DNA of 64,000 bases from an uncultured Acidimicrobiales bacterium (lineage in GTDB: Bacteria; Actinomycetota; Acidimicrobiia; Acidimicrobiales; SHLQ01). Position numbers and translations under genes: made by a program. Where the stretch lies: contig CALLQB010000050.1 of NCBI GenBank assembly GCA_938015295.1, positions 1 to 64,000 of the forward strand. Direction: 5' to 3'. Shown here one piece after another: positions 54,660 to 64,000 of the stretch. The notes under the pieces were generated by a model. That model saw only the letters and a list, made by a program, of their open reading frames with translations, searched no databases and was not told the origin of the DNA. Within the stretch, counting starts at the first letter, position 1, and the number at the start of each line of letters is the position of its first letter.

Positions 54660-55340
54660 TTAGAGGTTGTCGCGCAGCAACGTGAGCGCTTTACCCCACG
54701 CTGTGGCCGTAGCCGCTGCGTCATAGTTGCCAAGCGGGTCTTCTTCGTTGGTGAAGCCGTGACCGGCCGATGCATAGACGTGGAAGGTCACATCTTTGCC
54801 GAGACCTTTGAGTTCGTCTTCGAGCGCCTTGATGGCGTCGGGTGGAAAGAAGTCGTCGACGCCAGCGAAGTGTCCTTCGACCTTTGCGGTGAGGTTCGAC
54901 CAGTCAGGCGCACCCTCGCCCAGCGGCGCGCCATAGAACGGCGCAGCGGCGCCGACGCGGTCGCCTTCGATAGCGCTGATCATCAGGGTCAACATGCCGC
55001 CCATACAAAAGCCAACGATGCCGACCTTGTCGCTGGCGCAGGCGTCGTGTCCGAGGAGGTAATCGATGGCGGCGGACATGTCGCGGGCAGCCCGGTCGGG
55101 AGGCAACGAGGTCATTAGTTCGCCGGCTTTGTCCATCTCGGTGTGCTCGGCGATTTCACCGTGGTAGAGGTCGGGGGCGAGAGCGGTAAAGCCCTCTGCC
55201 GCTAGTTGGTCGCACACGCCCTTGATCTGCGGCACGAGTCCCCACCACTCCTGCAACACCATGACACCGGGACCCGACCCGTTGCTGGGAGTCGCCAGGT
55301 ATCCGGCTGCTTCAGATCCGTTAACAGGAAAGGTAATCAT
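54660..55340 (-). CDS. Dienelactone hydrolase family protein
   Basis: Alpha/beta hydrolase of 226 residues. The nucleophile elbow is GFCMGG with cysteine, the acid is in GVDDFFPPD, and the histidine in ASAGHGF. LQEWWGL carries the conserved glutamate of dienelactone hydrolases. ATG 55340 is taken, with GGAGCTGAGCG upstream; 36 more bases are open. Substrate is uncertain because the family includes many carboxymethylene-butenolidase-like enzymes. Confidence 0.92.
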   Translation of the reverse strand: MITFPVNGSEAAGYLATPSNGSGPGVMVLQEWWGLVPQIKGVCDQLAAEGFTALAPDLYHGEIAEHTEMDKAGELMTSLPPDRAARDMSAAIDYLLGHDACASDKVGIVGFCMGGMLTLMISAIEGDRVGAAAPFYGAPLGEGAPDWSNLTAKVEGHFAGVDDFFPPDAIKALEDELKGLGKDVTFHVYASAGHGFTNEEDPLGNYDAAATATAWGKALTLLRDNL

Positions 55341-55403
55341 TCGCTCAGCTCCGGTTCGAGTTGTTGGCGCACCCACGTCGGTGCGCCTGGTCGAAACCGA
55401 ACG

Positions 55404-56300
55404 TTAGCTTGCTCGAATGAGGCGGCGCTCTCGTGCGGTGTTCAGTGTTTTGCCGGGTCTTGTCGGCGAGAAAAGCAGGCCACCGATCGATTGCATTTCG
55501 GCGGGCTGTTTCCGGACAGGCCGGGCAACCTCAAGCGGGCTGTCGAGTTGTAGCTCGAGCGCCAGGCCCAATGCTCCAGCGGTGAGGTCGGTGCTGCTGG
55601 GATTGCTTGGGGCCGCATGAAGCGACGAGATCTCGCGTCTGCGAAAGAGCACGGGTTCGGCGAGTGCAAAGCCATCGTGCACCACCATCCCCGCCGGAAC
55701 GAACACCGCCCATCGTTGGGTGAGCACATAGATCGCCCGAACCGCGACCACCGCAATCGCGAACCCGACTACAAGTGCGACCGCCCCCGCTATCCAACGT
55801 TGCGATAGCAGTAACCAGGGTCCTGCCGTGCCGCCGATGACGGTGGCCAACCATGCCAGGGGGAGGGGACCGAACAGGACAGGTCCGGGTGGTTTAAGCG
55901 GCGCTCGCCACTCGTCGCCATAGGAATTGCCGTTGATGAAGATATCGCCTATCGCGGCGGTGAGAACCAGCACCGTTGCTACCGCGCTGACGCCGATGGC
56001 GATAGCGGCCATGCCAGCCGAGAAGTCAGCCTCGGTGGTGCTGGCCGCTCGGGCAGCGATGATTGCGGCGACGAGTGCTGCTGGGATCACAATCCGAACG
56101 ACTGCGAGTGTTTGCGAAAGGGGCACCAACAACGCAACGAGGGTCACAGCCCAAAGCGCCCATAGCGCCACCGAACCGCCCCGTTGCAGCAGACTGTCGC
56201 TACCTGCGAATGCAGCGGCGAAGGTTGGTCCGGCTGTGAACGGAAGCGATGCCCATGTGGCCCGCAGTACCCACAAAATGATGGTGTCGGCCGACGGCAT
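55404..56300 (-). CDS. Actinobacterial multi-pass membrane protein of unknown function
   Basis: Protein of 298 residues with about six hydrophobic helices: one near residue 10, others near 45-75, 95-115, 145-160 and 165-190. A short soluble domain at the C-terminus contains LTQRWAVFVPAGMVVHDGFAL and EPVLFRRREISSLHAAP, a PH-like looking stretch. ATG 56300 is used; TTG 56306 is possible. It is divergent from ligA. Similar proteins occur beside ligA in other Actinomycetota, as I recall, but their role is unknown. Confidence 0.72.
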   Translation of the reverse strand: MPSADTIILWVLRATWASLPFTAGPTFAAAFAGSDSLLQRGGSVALWALWAVTLVALLVPLSQTLAVVRIVIPAALVAAIIAARAASTTEADFSAGMAAIAIGVSAVATVLVLTAAIGDIFINGNSYGDEWRAPLKPPGPVLFGPLPLAWLATVIGGTAGPWLLLSQRWIAGAVALVVGFAIAVVAVRAIYVLTQRWAVFVPAGMVVHDGFALAEPVLFRRREISSLHAAPSNPSSTDLTAGALGLALELQLDSPLEVARPVRKQPAEMQSIGGLLFSPTRPGKTLNTARERRLIRAS

Positions 56301-56358
56301 GAACAAAACGTCTCATACCGCCTTCGGGTTCGCCTATGCGAGCGCGAATATGATCTGA

Positions 56359-58419
<2,061 letters not shown>

Positions 58420-58688
58420 GCGTCGTTGCGCATCACCTGCTGGAGCTGAGGTGCGTCCGCGGGTGCATCTGTGTCCATATGGTCGCAATGCTGGTCGGAA
58501 TGCTGGTCGGCGGAACGCTCGTCGGCGGCAGGTGGCCGCAACAGGGATCTGAAATAGAGGACAGCCATTGATAGGTCCAGTCCGTGTCGGGACGGCTGGG
58601 GTCGTAGACCTCCGGCGAAATTCAGGTGGTAGACGAACCTGTCTCTATTTTGGGGAGTTCTTCTTTCGACCTCTAACGTGCCTAGCCC

Positions 58689-59357
58689 ATGCCTAAAACC
58701 ACGCCGCGCTCCACCGCTGTGACCCCGAAGATACAAGCGGTCGTCTGGGACTTTGGGGGAGTTTTTAGCGCTTCGCCGTTCTCGGCGCTTGAACGCTTCG
58801 CTGCCGCCGAGGGAATCGACTCGCTGACGTATCAGACCACCGTGTTTGGGCCGTTCGAACAGGACACCCCCGACCATCCGTGGCACCGGCTTGAGCGGGG
58901 TGAACATTCGCTCGACGATGCCTTGGCCGAGATTCGCATCAACCTTGCAGAGGTGGGCATCGAAGCCGACCCTTTTGGCTGGCTCGCTGCCGCCCGCGAC
59001 CAGAGCTACGAACCAGCGCCGCTGATCGCCCGCAGCGCCGAACTACGCGAACTAGGCGTACGACAGGCAATTCTCACCAACAACATCGCTGCATTCTCCG
59101 GCCGTTGGCAAAAACTGGTCGATATCGAAAAGTTCGACCTGGTTATCGACTCACACGAGGTCGGTTGCCGCAAACCAGCGCCCGAAATCTTTCAACTCAC
59201 GCTCGAACAGTTGGGCCTTGAGGCATCGAGCACCGTGTTTCTCGATGATCTGGCGGCCAACGTGGCCGGCGCAGAAGCCGTTGGCATGCACGGCATCGTG
59301 GTCGGACCCGACCCGCAGCAAACCTTGACCGATCTCAACTGGTTTTTCGTCGATTGA
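58689..59357 (+). CDS. HAD superfamily hydrolase
   Basis: Haloacid dehalogenase-like phosphohydrolase of 222 residues. Motif I is VVWDFGGVF with the nucleophilic aspartate, motif II is AILTNN, and motif III/IV are GCRKPAPEIFQL and VFLDDLAANVAGA. A helical cap lies between motifs I and II. The DFGG form is common in the branch related to the N-terminal domain of soluble epoxide hydrolase. Substrate unknown. Convergent with the small membrane-anchored protein. Confidence 0.9.
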   Translation: MPKTTPRSTAVTPKIQAVVWDFGGVFSASPFSALERFAAAEGIDSLTYQTTVFGPFEQDTPDHPWHRLERGEHSLDDALAEIRINLAEVGIEADPFGWLAAARDQSYEPAPLIARSAELRELGVRQAILTNNIAAFSGRWQKLVDIEKFDLVIDSHEVGCRKPAPEIFQLTLEQLGLEASSTVFLDDLAANVAGAEAVGMHGIVVGPDPQQTLTDLNWFFVD

Positions 59358-59386
59358 TCGGCTGCCCGGCGCTGGCGACGCTCGTC

Positions 59387-59800
59387 TTACGAGACGGTGA
59401 AACACCAGCCGATTATTTGGCTTTCGGAGCGGCCAACCGAGGCTTCCCAATACTCGGCCTGGACACAGTTCTCGTCGCCCTTGAGCTGAGTGATCACCTT
59501 TCCCTCGCCCGGCGTGTACGTCGCTCGCCCAAGTGACTCGTTGAAGAACTGCTGATCATCGGGGATCGGAAGATCGTTGATCAGGTTGATCCGCGCTCGC
59601 CAGCCGGGGGCAACAAGGAGCTCAACGTTGTTTTGTTGCAGAACCTCGGCGCCCCGTCGGGGTACGAACCCCTCGAGAGCAGGGTTGCCATCGACCAGAA
59701 TGTCGCGGGTGTCGGTCCCTCCCGCCATCCCGGCGGCGACAAATGCTGCGACGGCTGCGAGGAGAACTAGGCCGATAACAATCTTCTGGCGTAGCGACAT
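59387..59800 (-). CDS. Small membrane-anchored protein of unknown function
   Basis: Protein of 137 residues with one N-terminal membrane helix (about residues 6-25) and an exported domain. Two cysteines near the end (ENCVQAEYW and IIGWCFTVS) could form a disulfide. VPRRGAEVLQQNNVELLVAPGWRARI precedes them. I do not recognise a named family. ATG 59800 was chosen over the longer frame, whose leader overlaps the tandem repeat at 59863-59901. It is divergent from the PASTA kinase. Confidence 0.7.
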   Translation of the reverse strand: MSLRQKIVIGLVLLAAVAAFVAAGMAGGTDTRDILVDGNPALEGFVPRRGAEVLQQNNVELLVAPGWRARINLINDLPIPDDQQFFNESLGRATYTPGEGKVITQLKGDENCVQAEYWEASVGRSESQIIGWCFTVS

Positions 59801-59862
59801 ACACCCAGTCTGTCGGGTTTCGTCAGCCTTTGGGGCATCAAGTGACAGATCACCCCATCTCC

Positions 59863-59901
59863 AGACATGTTCTCCAGACATGTTCTCCAGACATGTTCCC
59901 C
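59863..59901. repeat. 13-bp tandem repeat, three copies
   Basis: AGACATGTTCTCC occurs at 59863-59875 and 59876-59888, and a third copy with one change at 59889-59901. Each unit holds the palindrome ACATGT. The array lies between the divergent starts at 59800 and 59983, a good place for regulation of both genes. Confidence 0.85.
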
Positions 59902-59982
59902 AGCATCTCGCCCGTGGTCTCTCGCAAGTATCTCTTCAAGACCTGCCAGAAGGACCGGAGCAGGGCAAGTAGAGTGTCGCCA

Positions 59983-61953
59983 ATGTCTCTCGGGGACCTG
60001 CACGACAATATTGGCCGCATCGTGGGCGAGCGCTACAAACTCGTTCGTCCCATTGGTCGCGGTGCGTCCTCTCAGGTCTACTTGGCACAAGACAAGACAC
60101 TCGACCGGCAAGTGGCGGTCAAACTTCTCCATGCCGGACTAGCGGGCGACGAACGATTTTTGCAGCGGTTCCGAACCGAAGCGCGCCGGTCGGCCGAGTT
60201 GTCCCACCAAAACATCGTCACCGTCTACGACTGGAACGATAAGGATCGCCCCTACATCGTCACCGAATACCTAGCTGGCGGCAGCCTGCGGGCCATGATC
60301 GACGCAGGCAACCACCTCACGCCCGCTCAGGCGCTGGTCGTTGGGCTCGGGGCAGCCAAAGGACTCGAATACGCCGCCAAACGCGGCATCGTGCACCGCG
60401 ATATCAAGCCGGCCAACCTGCTCTTTGATGGCGACGGACAGGTGCGTATCGCCGACTTTGGTCTTGCTTTCGCGTTGTCAGAAGCAGGCATGACCCAGCA
60501 GGACGGCGAACTGCTTGGCACGGTCAGATACGCGTCGCCCGAACAGGCCCGCGGTGCATCGCTCACCCAAAAGTCCGATGTCTACTCACTCGGATTGTCG
60601 ATCATCGAAGCGGTAACCGGCGAAGTGCCGTTCGGTGATGCCGACACGTCGCTCGGCACGCTGATGGCCCGCACCGAGAGCAACGTCGTAGTGCCCGATG
60701 AACTGGGTCGCCTGCAGGTCACCGTGAGTCGCGCTGGCCTCCTCGACGCAGATGAACGCCCCTCGGCGGCCGAACTCAAGGTGGGGTTTCTGGCTGCGGC
60801 TGAAGCGATGGCACCGCCAGCCAAACTTCCGTTGGTCGGCACCCAAGCGCCCATCGGGGCAACAACCGAAAGGTTGGCCCCGACCCAGATCGGCACACCC
60901 GGTTTGGTCGACCTTCGCAAGCCAGACACGACAAACATGACAGTCAACGCAAACCAAACAGGTTTGTCGCCCCTCGATCTGGACGAACCCGATGGGCCGA
61001 AACGGAAATGGCCGTGGGTACTTTTTGCCTTGGTTGCGGTTGGCAGCGCCATCGGTGGTGGCATCTTCGCCTATCTGCAAAGCCAACCAGCGTCGTTTCG
61101 TGTGCCGGCGTTAGTCGGCACATCGGAAGCGACGGCACTTCGAAACATTGAGGGCAACGGCTGGATTCTCGAACGACTCCTTCTCAGAGACGACCTCATC
61201 GCAATCGACGACATCATCTCGACCGATCCGCCCGAGGGCACGATGCTTGAGGAGGGACAACCCTTTACCTACACCGTCTCGCTTGGTCCCACCACCGTCT
61301 CTGTTCCGTCGTCGCTGGTTGGCGAGCGCGGCGAGTTTGTCATCGAAGAGATCAGGGCAATCGGCCTTGATGTCGAGGAAGAGTCGGACTACGACGAAGT
61401 GGTCGCACCTGGCGCAGTGATCGCCATTCTTGGCGAAACCGTTGACGTGCCGAAGGGGAGCGAAGTGACCGTTGTCGTGTCGCTTGGCCCTGAGCCGAGG
61501 GAAATGCCTGGCGGGCTGATCGGTTCGCCGATCGCCGAGGTCAGCGAGACGCTGCAGGCCTTGGGCCTCAACCCGGTTGTGACCTCAGAATTTAACGAGG
61601 AGATCGAACGGGGCATTGTCTTACGGATGTCTCCGCGCGAAGGACGCACTGGCATCGAGCGCGGCGAACAGGTAGATCTAGTTGTTTCCGGTGGTCCGGC
61701 GCCGCGTGAGGTTCCCTATGTGATCGATCTCTCCGTCGATTCGGCAACGGCAGCGCTTGAGGTCGAAGGGTTCTGCGTCGAACGCGTCGAGGGGCCCAGT
61801 GACGGCGTCGTGATCGGGCAAGACCCCACACCAGACAGCATCGAAGACGTTGGTACCTGCGTCACGCTGTTTACCATCGACCCAAACGCGCCCGACGAAC
61901 CAGCTGATGGTGCTGACGACAACAACGGCACCGACGAGAACACTCCTGGTTAG
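59983..61953 (+). CDS. Serine/threonine protein kinase with four PASTA domains
   Basis: PknB-like membrane kinase of 656 residues. The kinase domain (about residues 16-275) has IGRGASSQVYLA, AVKLL with the ATP lysine, HRDIKPANLL, DFGLA and YASPEQARG. A Thr/Pro-rich linker leads to one membrane helix near residues 345-365. Four extracytoplasmic PASTA repeats follow, each opening with a V-P pair and ending with a VSLGP-like strand. ATG 59983 precedes the kinase fold; the longer frame runs through the 13-bp repeats. It probably senses peptidoglycan fragments. Confidence 0.94.
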   Translation: MSLGDLHDNIGRIVGERYKLVRPIGRGASSQVYLAQDKTLDRQVAVKLLHAGLAGDERFLQRFRTEARRSAELSHQNIVTVYDWNDKDRPYIVTEYLAGGSLRAMIDAGNHLTPAQALVVGLGAAKGLEYAAKRGIVHRDIKPANLLFDGDGQVRIADFGLAFALSEAGMTQQDGELLGTVRYASPEQARGASLTQKSDVYSLGLSIIEAVTGEVPFGDADTSLGTLMARTESNVVVPDELGRLQVTVSRAGLLDADERPSAAELKVGFLAAAEAMAPPAKLPLVGTQAPIGATTERLAPTQIGTPGLVDLRKPDTTNMTVNANQTGLSPLDLDEPDGPKRKWPWVLFALVAVGSAIGGGIFAYLQSQPASFRVPALVGTSEATALRNIEGNGWILERLLLRDDLIAIDDIISTDPPEGTMLEEGQPFTYTVSLGPTTVSVPSSLVGERGEFVIEEIRAIGLDVEEESDYDEVVAPGAVIAILGETVDVPKGSEVTVVVSLGPEPREMPGGLIGSPIAEVSETLQALGLNPVVTSEFNEEIERGIVLRMSPREGRTGIERGEQVDLVVSGGPAPREVPYVIDLSVDSATAALEVEGFCVERVEGPSDGVVIGQDPTPDSIEDVGTCVTLFTIDPNAPDEPADGADDNNGTDENTPG

Positions 61954-61968
61954 CCGCCGGGCGCTGCG

Positions 61969-62421
61969 TTACTCGTCGTCGGTAAGAAGCGTGATGGCGT
62001 CGATGCGGCCAGCAACTTCGCGGGCCAGCGGATCCTCGCGGGCATCGTTTGGAAGTTGTAACTGCAACACCTTCGACACGTCGCCCTCGACCAAAATCCG
62101 GCCGCGGAGAAACGCCTCCATAGCGGCTTCGGGCTCGCGCCCAACGAACAACGAGTACGCCACCTCGTACGGAAGCGTGACGGTAATCTCCGGATCCTCA
62201 AGCTGGCCGAGCTCGATCGACATCTGGCCCGACGAGGTATCGACATAGCCGAGTATGTCGGTTTCGTCGAATGGCGAGTCGCTCACAACCACGTTGGCGC
62301 GCAGCTCGAGGGTCGGAGCGTCTACACGGTCGGAGAACTCATCGCGGATCTCCTGTGCGGCGGCGATCCACTCGGGGCTGAGAAACGGAAAGGGTCCTGA
62401 GGCTGACGACGAAGCTGACAT
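61969..62421 (-). CDS. SCP2-like sterol-binding-fold protein
   Basis: Protein of 150 residues. It begins PFPFLSPEWIAAAQEIRDEF and continues with SIELGQLEDPEITVTLPYEV and AFLRGRILVEGDVSKVLQL, which is the SCP2 sterol-carrier domain pattern. ATG 62421 is used because the upstream open frame crosses the divergent gatC start. It is convergent with the kinase gene. The ligand is unknown; no enzyme domain is attached. Confidence 0.82.
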   Translation of the reverse strand: MSASSSASGPFPFLSPEWIAAAQEIRDEFSDRVDAPTLELRANVVVSDSPFDETDILGYVDTSSGQMSIELGQLEDPEITVTLPYEVAYSLFVGREPEAAMEAFLRGRILVEGDVSKVLQLQLPNDAREDPLAREVAGRIDAITLLTDDE

Positions 62422-62471
62422 TGGAAATACGGTAGCGGTTGTAGGTGCGGTCGCGAATACGATGGCGGGAT

Positions 62472-62789
62472 ATGTCTGAACCCGCACCCTCAACGTCGCT
62501 CTCCACCGACGACGTTGCCCATATAGCAAAGCTTGCTTTGCTCGACCTTTCGGCGAGCGAAATAGAGCTTTTCGCCGGCCAGTTGGCTGCCGTGCTCGAC
62601 AGCGCTGCCGACATCGCCGCGCTCGACCTCGGCGATCTTGCCCCCACACATCATCCCTTTGGGCTCACCAACGTTCTGCGAGCTGATGAAGTCGTGCCGT
62701 CGCTCGACCGCGATGAGGTGCTTGCCCAAGCCCCACAGGTTGAAGATCATCGGTTCCGCACCCCTCCCGCTCTGGGGGAAGAGTCATGA
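62472..62789 (+). CDS. gatC: Asp-tRNA(Asn)/Glu-tRNA(Gln) amidotransferase subunit C
   Basis: Small subunit of 105 residues that stabilises GatA in the transamidosome. The typical opening LSTDDVAHIAKLALLDLSASEIELFAGQL is seen, cited in part as DVAHIAKLALLDL. LAPTHHPFGLTNVLRADEV and the C-terminal FRTPPAL follow. ATG 62472 is used, and the stop overlaps gatA by ATGA. Confidence 0.95.
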   Translation: MSEPAPSTSLSTDDVAHIAKLALLDLSASEIELFAGQLAAVLDSAADIAALDLGDLAPTHHPFGLTNVLRADEVVPSLDRDEVLAQAPQVEDHRFRTPPALGEES

Positions 62790-64000
62790 CCGACACTGCT
62801 CTAGCTATTGCACAGGCGGTTCGATCGGGCCAGCGAAGTGCCTCCGACGTGATCGATGAAGCGTTGAGCGCCATTGGCTCACGTGAAGACGAGTTGCATG
62901 CCTACAACCTGGTTCTTGCCGACGAGGCTCGTGCCGCGGCAGCCAACGTTGATGCACAGGTCGCTGCAGGCGAGGACCCCGGCCCGCTGGCGGGCGTGCC
63001 TATTGCACTCAAAGACAACATGTGTACCCGCGGCATCGCCACCACGTGTTCGTCGAAGATTCTCGAAGGCTGGCTTCCGCCGTACAACGCCACGGTCGTC
63101 GACCGGCTGGCAGCCGCTGGCGCTATAGCGGTTGGCAAGACCAACCTCGATGAGTTTGCCATGGGCAGCTCGACCGAGAACTCGGCGTTCGGTCCCACCA
63201 AGAACCCACACGACATCACCAAGGTGCCTGGCGGCTCGAGCGGTGGCAGCGCGGCAACCGTTGGTGCCGGCGCCGTGCCGCTTTCGCTCGGCAGTGACAC
63301 GGGCGGATCGATCCGCCAGCCGGCTTCGTTGTGCGGCGTGGTGGGTGTCAAGCCAACCTATGGGCTTGTCTCGCGATACGGCCTGATCGCCTTCGCCTCA
63401 TCACTTGACCAAATTGGTCCGTTTGCGACCACGGTGGCCGACGCTGCAGTAGCGCTTGAGGTCATCGGTGGTCACGACCCAGCCGATTCCACATCGATCC
63501 CTAGCCCGATTGCCGATCTTCAATCGGCTCTGGGCAAAGGCGTCGAAGGGCTGCGCATAGGCATCATCAGTGAACTCAGCGGTGATGCCTCGCTCGGCAG
63601 CGTCGAAGGAATCGCCCCCGACGTTTCAGCACGTGCGGCAGCGGCCGCTCAGGCCCTCGAAGCAGCTGGAGCGACGGTCGAACACACATCGATCCCCTCC
63701 GCGGTGCACGGCTTGCCCGCCTATTACCTCATCGCTCCCGCCGAGGCGTCGAGCAACCTCGCTCGCTACGACGGTGTGCGCTATGGCATGCGGGTCGACG
63801 GCGCCAACGCCCTGGCGATGAATGCTGCGACTCGCACGGCAGGCTTCGGCGAAGAGGTCAAGCGGCGCATCATGCTGGGTACCTACGCGCTCACGTCCGG
63901 GTACTACGACGCGTACTACGGGCAAGCACAGCGGGTTCGCACGCTGATGATCAACGAGTTCAACGACCGCTACCAGAAGTTCGACCTTCTACTGTCACCC
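62786..64000 (+). CDS. gatA: Asp-tRNA(Asn)/Glu-tRNA(Gln) amidotransferase subunit A (3' end outside window)
   Basis: Amidase-signature subunit that releases ammonia from glutamine for misacylated tRNA. The first 405 residues are present and the frame runs off the window. The Lys-Ser-Ser triad is Lys76 (ALKDNM), Ser151 (PGGSSGGSAA) and Ser175 (SDTGGSIRQP). LVSRYGLIAFASSLDQIGP is a GatA signature. ATG 62786 overlaps the gatC stop. gatB, if linked, would lie beyond the window. Confidence 0.96.
   Translation, partial: MTDTALAIAQAVRSGQRSASDVIDEALSAIGSREDELHAYNLVLADEARAAAANVDAQVAAGEDPGPLAGVPIALKDNMCTRGIATTCSSKILEGWLPPYNATVVDRLAAAGAIAVGKTNLDEFAMGSSTENSAFGPTKNPHDITKVPGGSSGGSAATVGAGAVPLSLGSDTGGSIRQPASLCGVVGVKPTYGLVSRYGLIAFASSLDQIGPFATTVADAAVALEVIGGHDPADSTSIPSPIADLQSALGKGVEGLRIGIISELSGDASLGSVEGIAPDVSARAAAAAQALEAAGATVEHTSIPSAVHGLPAYYLIAPAEASSNLARYDGVRYGMRVDGANALAMNAATRTAGFGEEVKRRIMLGTYALTSGYYDAYYGQAQRVRTLMINEFNDRYQKFDLLLSP

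Overview
The window looks like chromosomal DNA of a high-GC actinomycetote, most likely of the class Acidimicrobiia or a near relative. A WhiB1-type protein lies next to a PdtaS-type histidine kinase and a pair of ArsA/Get3-like ATPases. DUF3107, septum-formation, DUF5317 and class E/F sortase proteins are present, as is a PASTA serine/threonine kinase. The order cysteine desulfurase, mnmA, ligA, gatC, gatA is also typical of the phylum. The complete System I cytochrome c maturation operon is not typical. No rRNA, tRNA, CRISPR array, insertion sequence or prophage was seen; this is mostly densely packed core and metabolic genome with many 4-bp start/stop overlaps. The taxonomic call is an inference.

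Layout. 1-4406: a truncated D-aminoacylase-type amidohydrolase, a divergent SDR oxidoreductase and a two-gene ABC-2 exporter. 4439-13435: a glycolate/glyoxylate block, with a divergent GntR regulator followed by glcB-glcD-glcE-glcF, a D-threonine-aldolase-like enzyme and an aldonolactone-oxidase-like flavoprotein, all on the plus strand with 3-16 bp gaps. Glycolate would be oxidised to glyoxylate by GlcDEF and condensed with acetyl-CoA to malate by GlcB. 13432-19210: a methyltransferase, CorA, a Nudix hydrolase, a TetR regulator, a small membrane protein, a GT4-like glycosyltransferase and a divergent GH63-like hydrolase. 19222-22451: a 23-bp palindromic tandem repeat, a DUF5317 membrane protein, a septum-formation lipoprotein and a class E sortase. 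22548-29678: ccmABCDEFGHI.

29809-35143: a PAS-GGDEF cyclase, SixA-like phosphatase with an unknown partner, a secreted DUF4397 protein with a class F-like sortase, and Mrp. 35271-39523: DUF3107, two ArsA/Get3-like ATPases, PdtaS and convergent WhiB1. 39802-43634: glycerophosphodiester phosphodiesterase, a lipid-kinase-like protein, etfBA and a tiny membrane zinc-knuckle protein. 43635-44058 is noncoding and rich in hairpins and G-runs. 44059-52425: SRPBCC protein, a methyltransferase, and the membrane protein-DUF4129-DUF4350-MoxR-DUF58 cluster with SpoIIM and RDD proteins. 52422-64000: cysteine desulfurase, mnmA, dienelactone hydrolase, membrane protein, ligA, HAD hydrolase, PASTA kinase, SCP2-like protein, gatC and the start of gatA.

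The points most worth attention are the System I ccm operon in an actinobacterial context, the palindromic 23-bp array, the structured noncoding block behind etfBA, the sortase lacking its usual arginine beside a candidate substrate, and the joined BagAB-like/PdtaS/WhiB1 locus. No wholly new multi-gene system could be shown from sequence alone.
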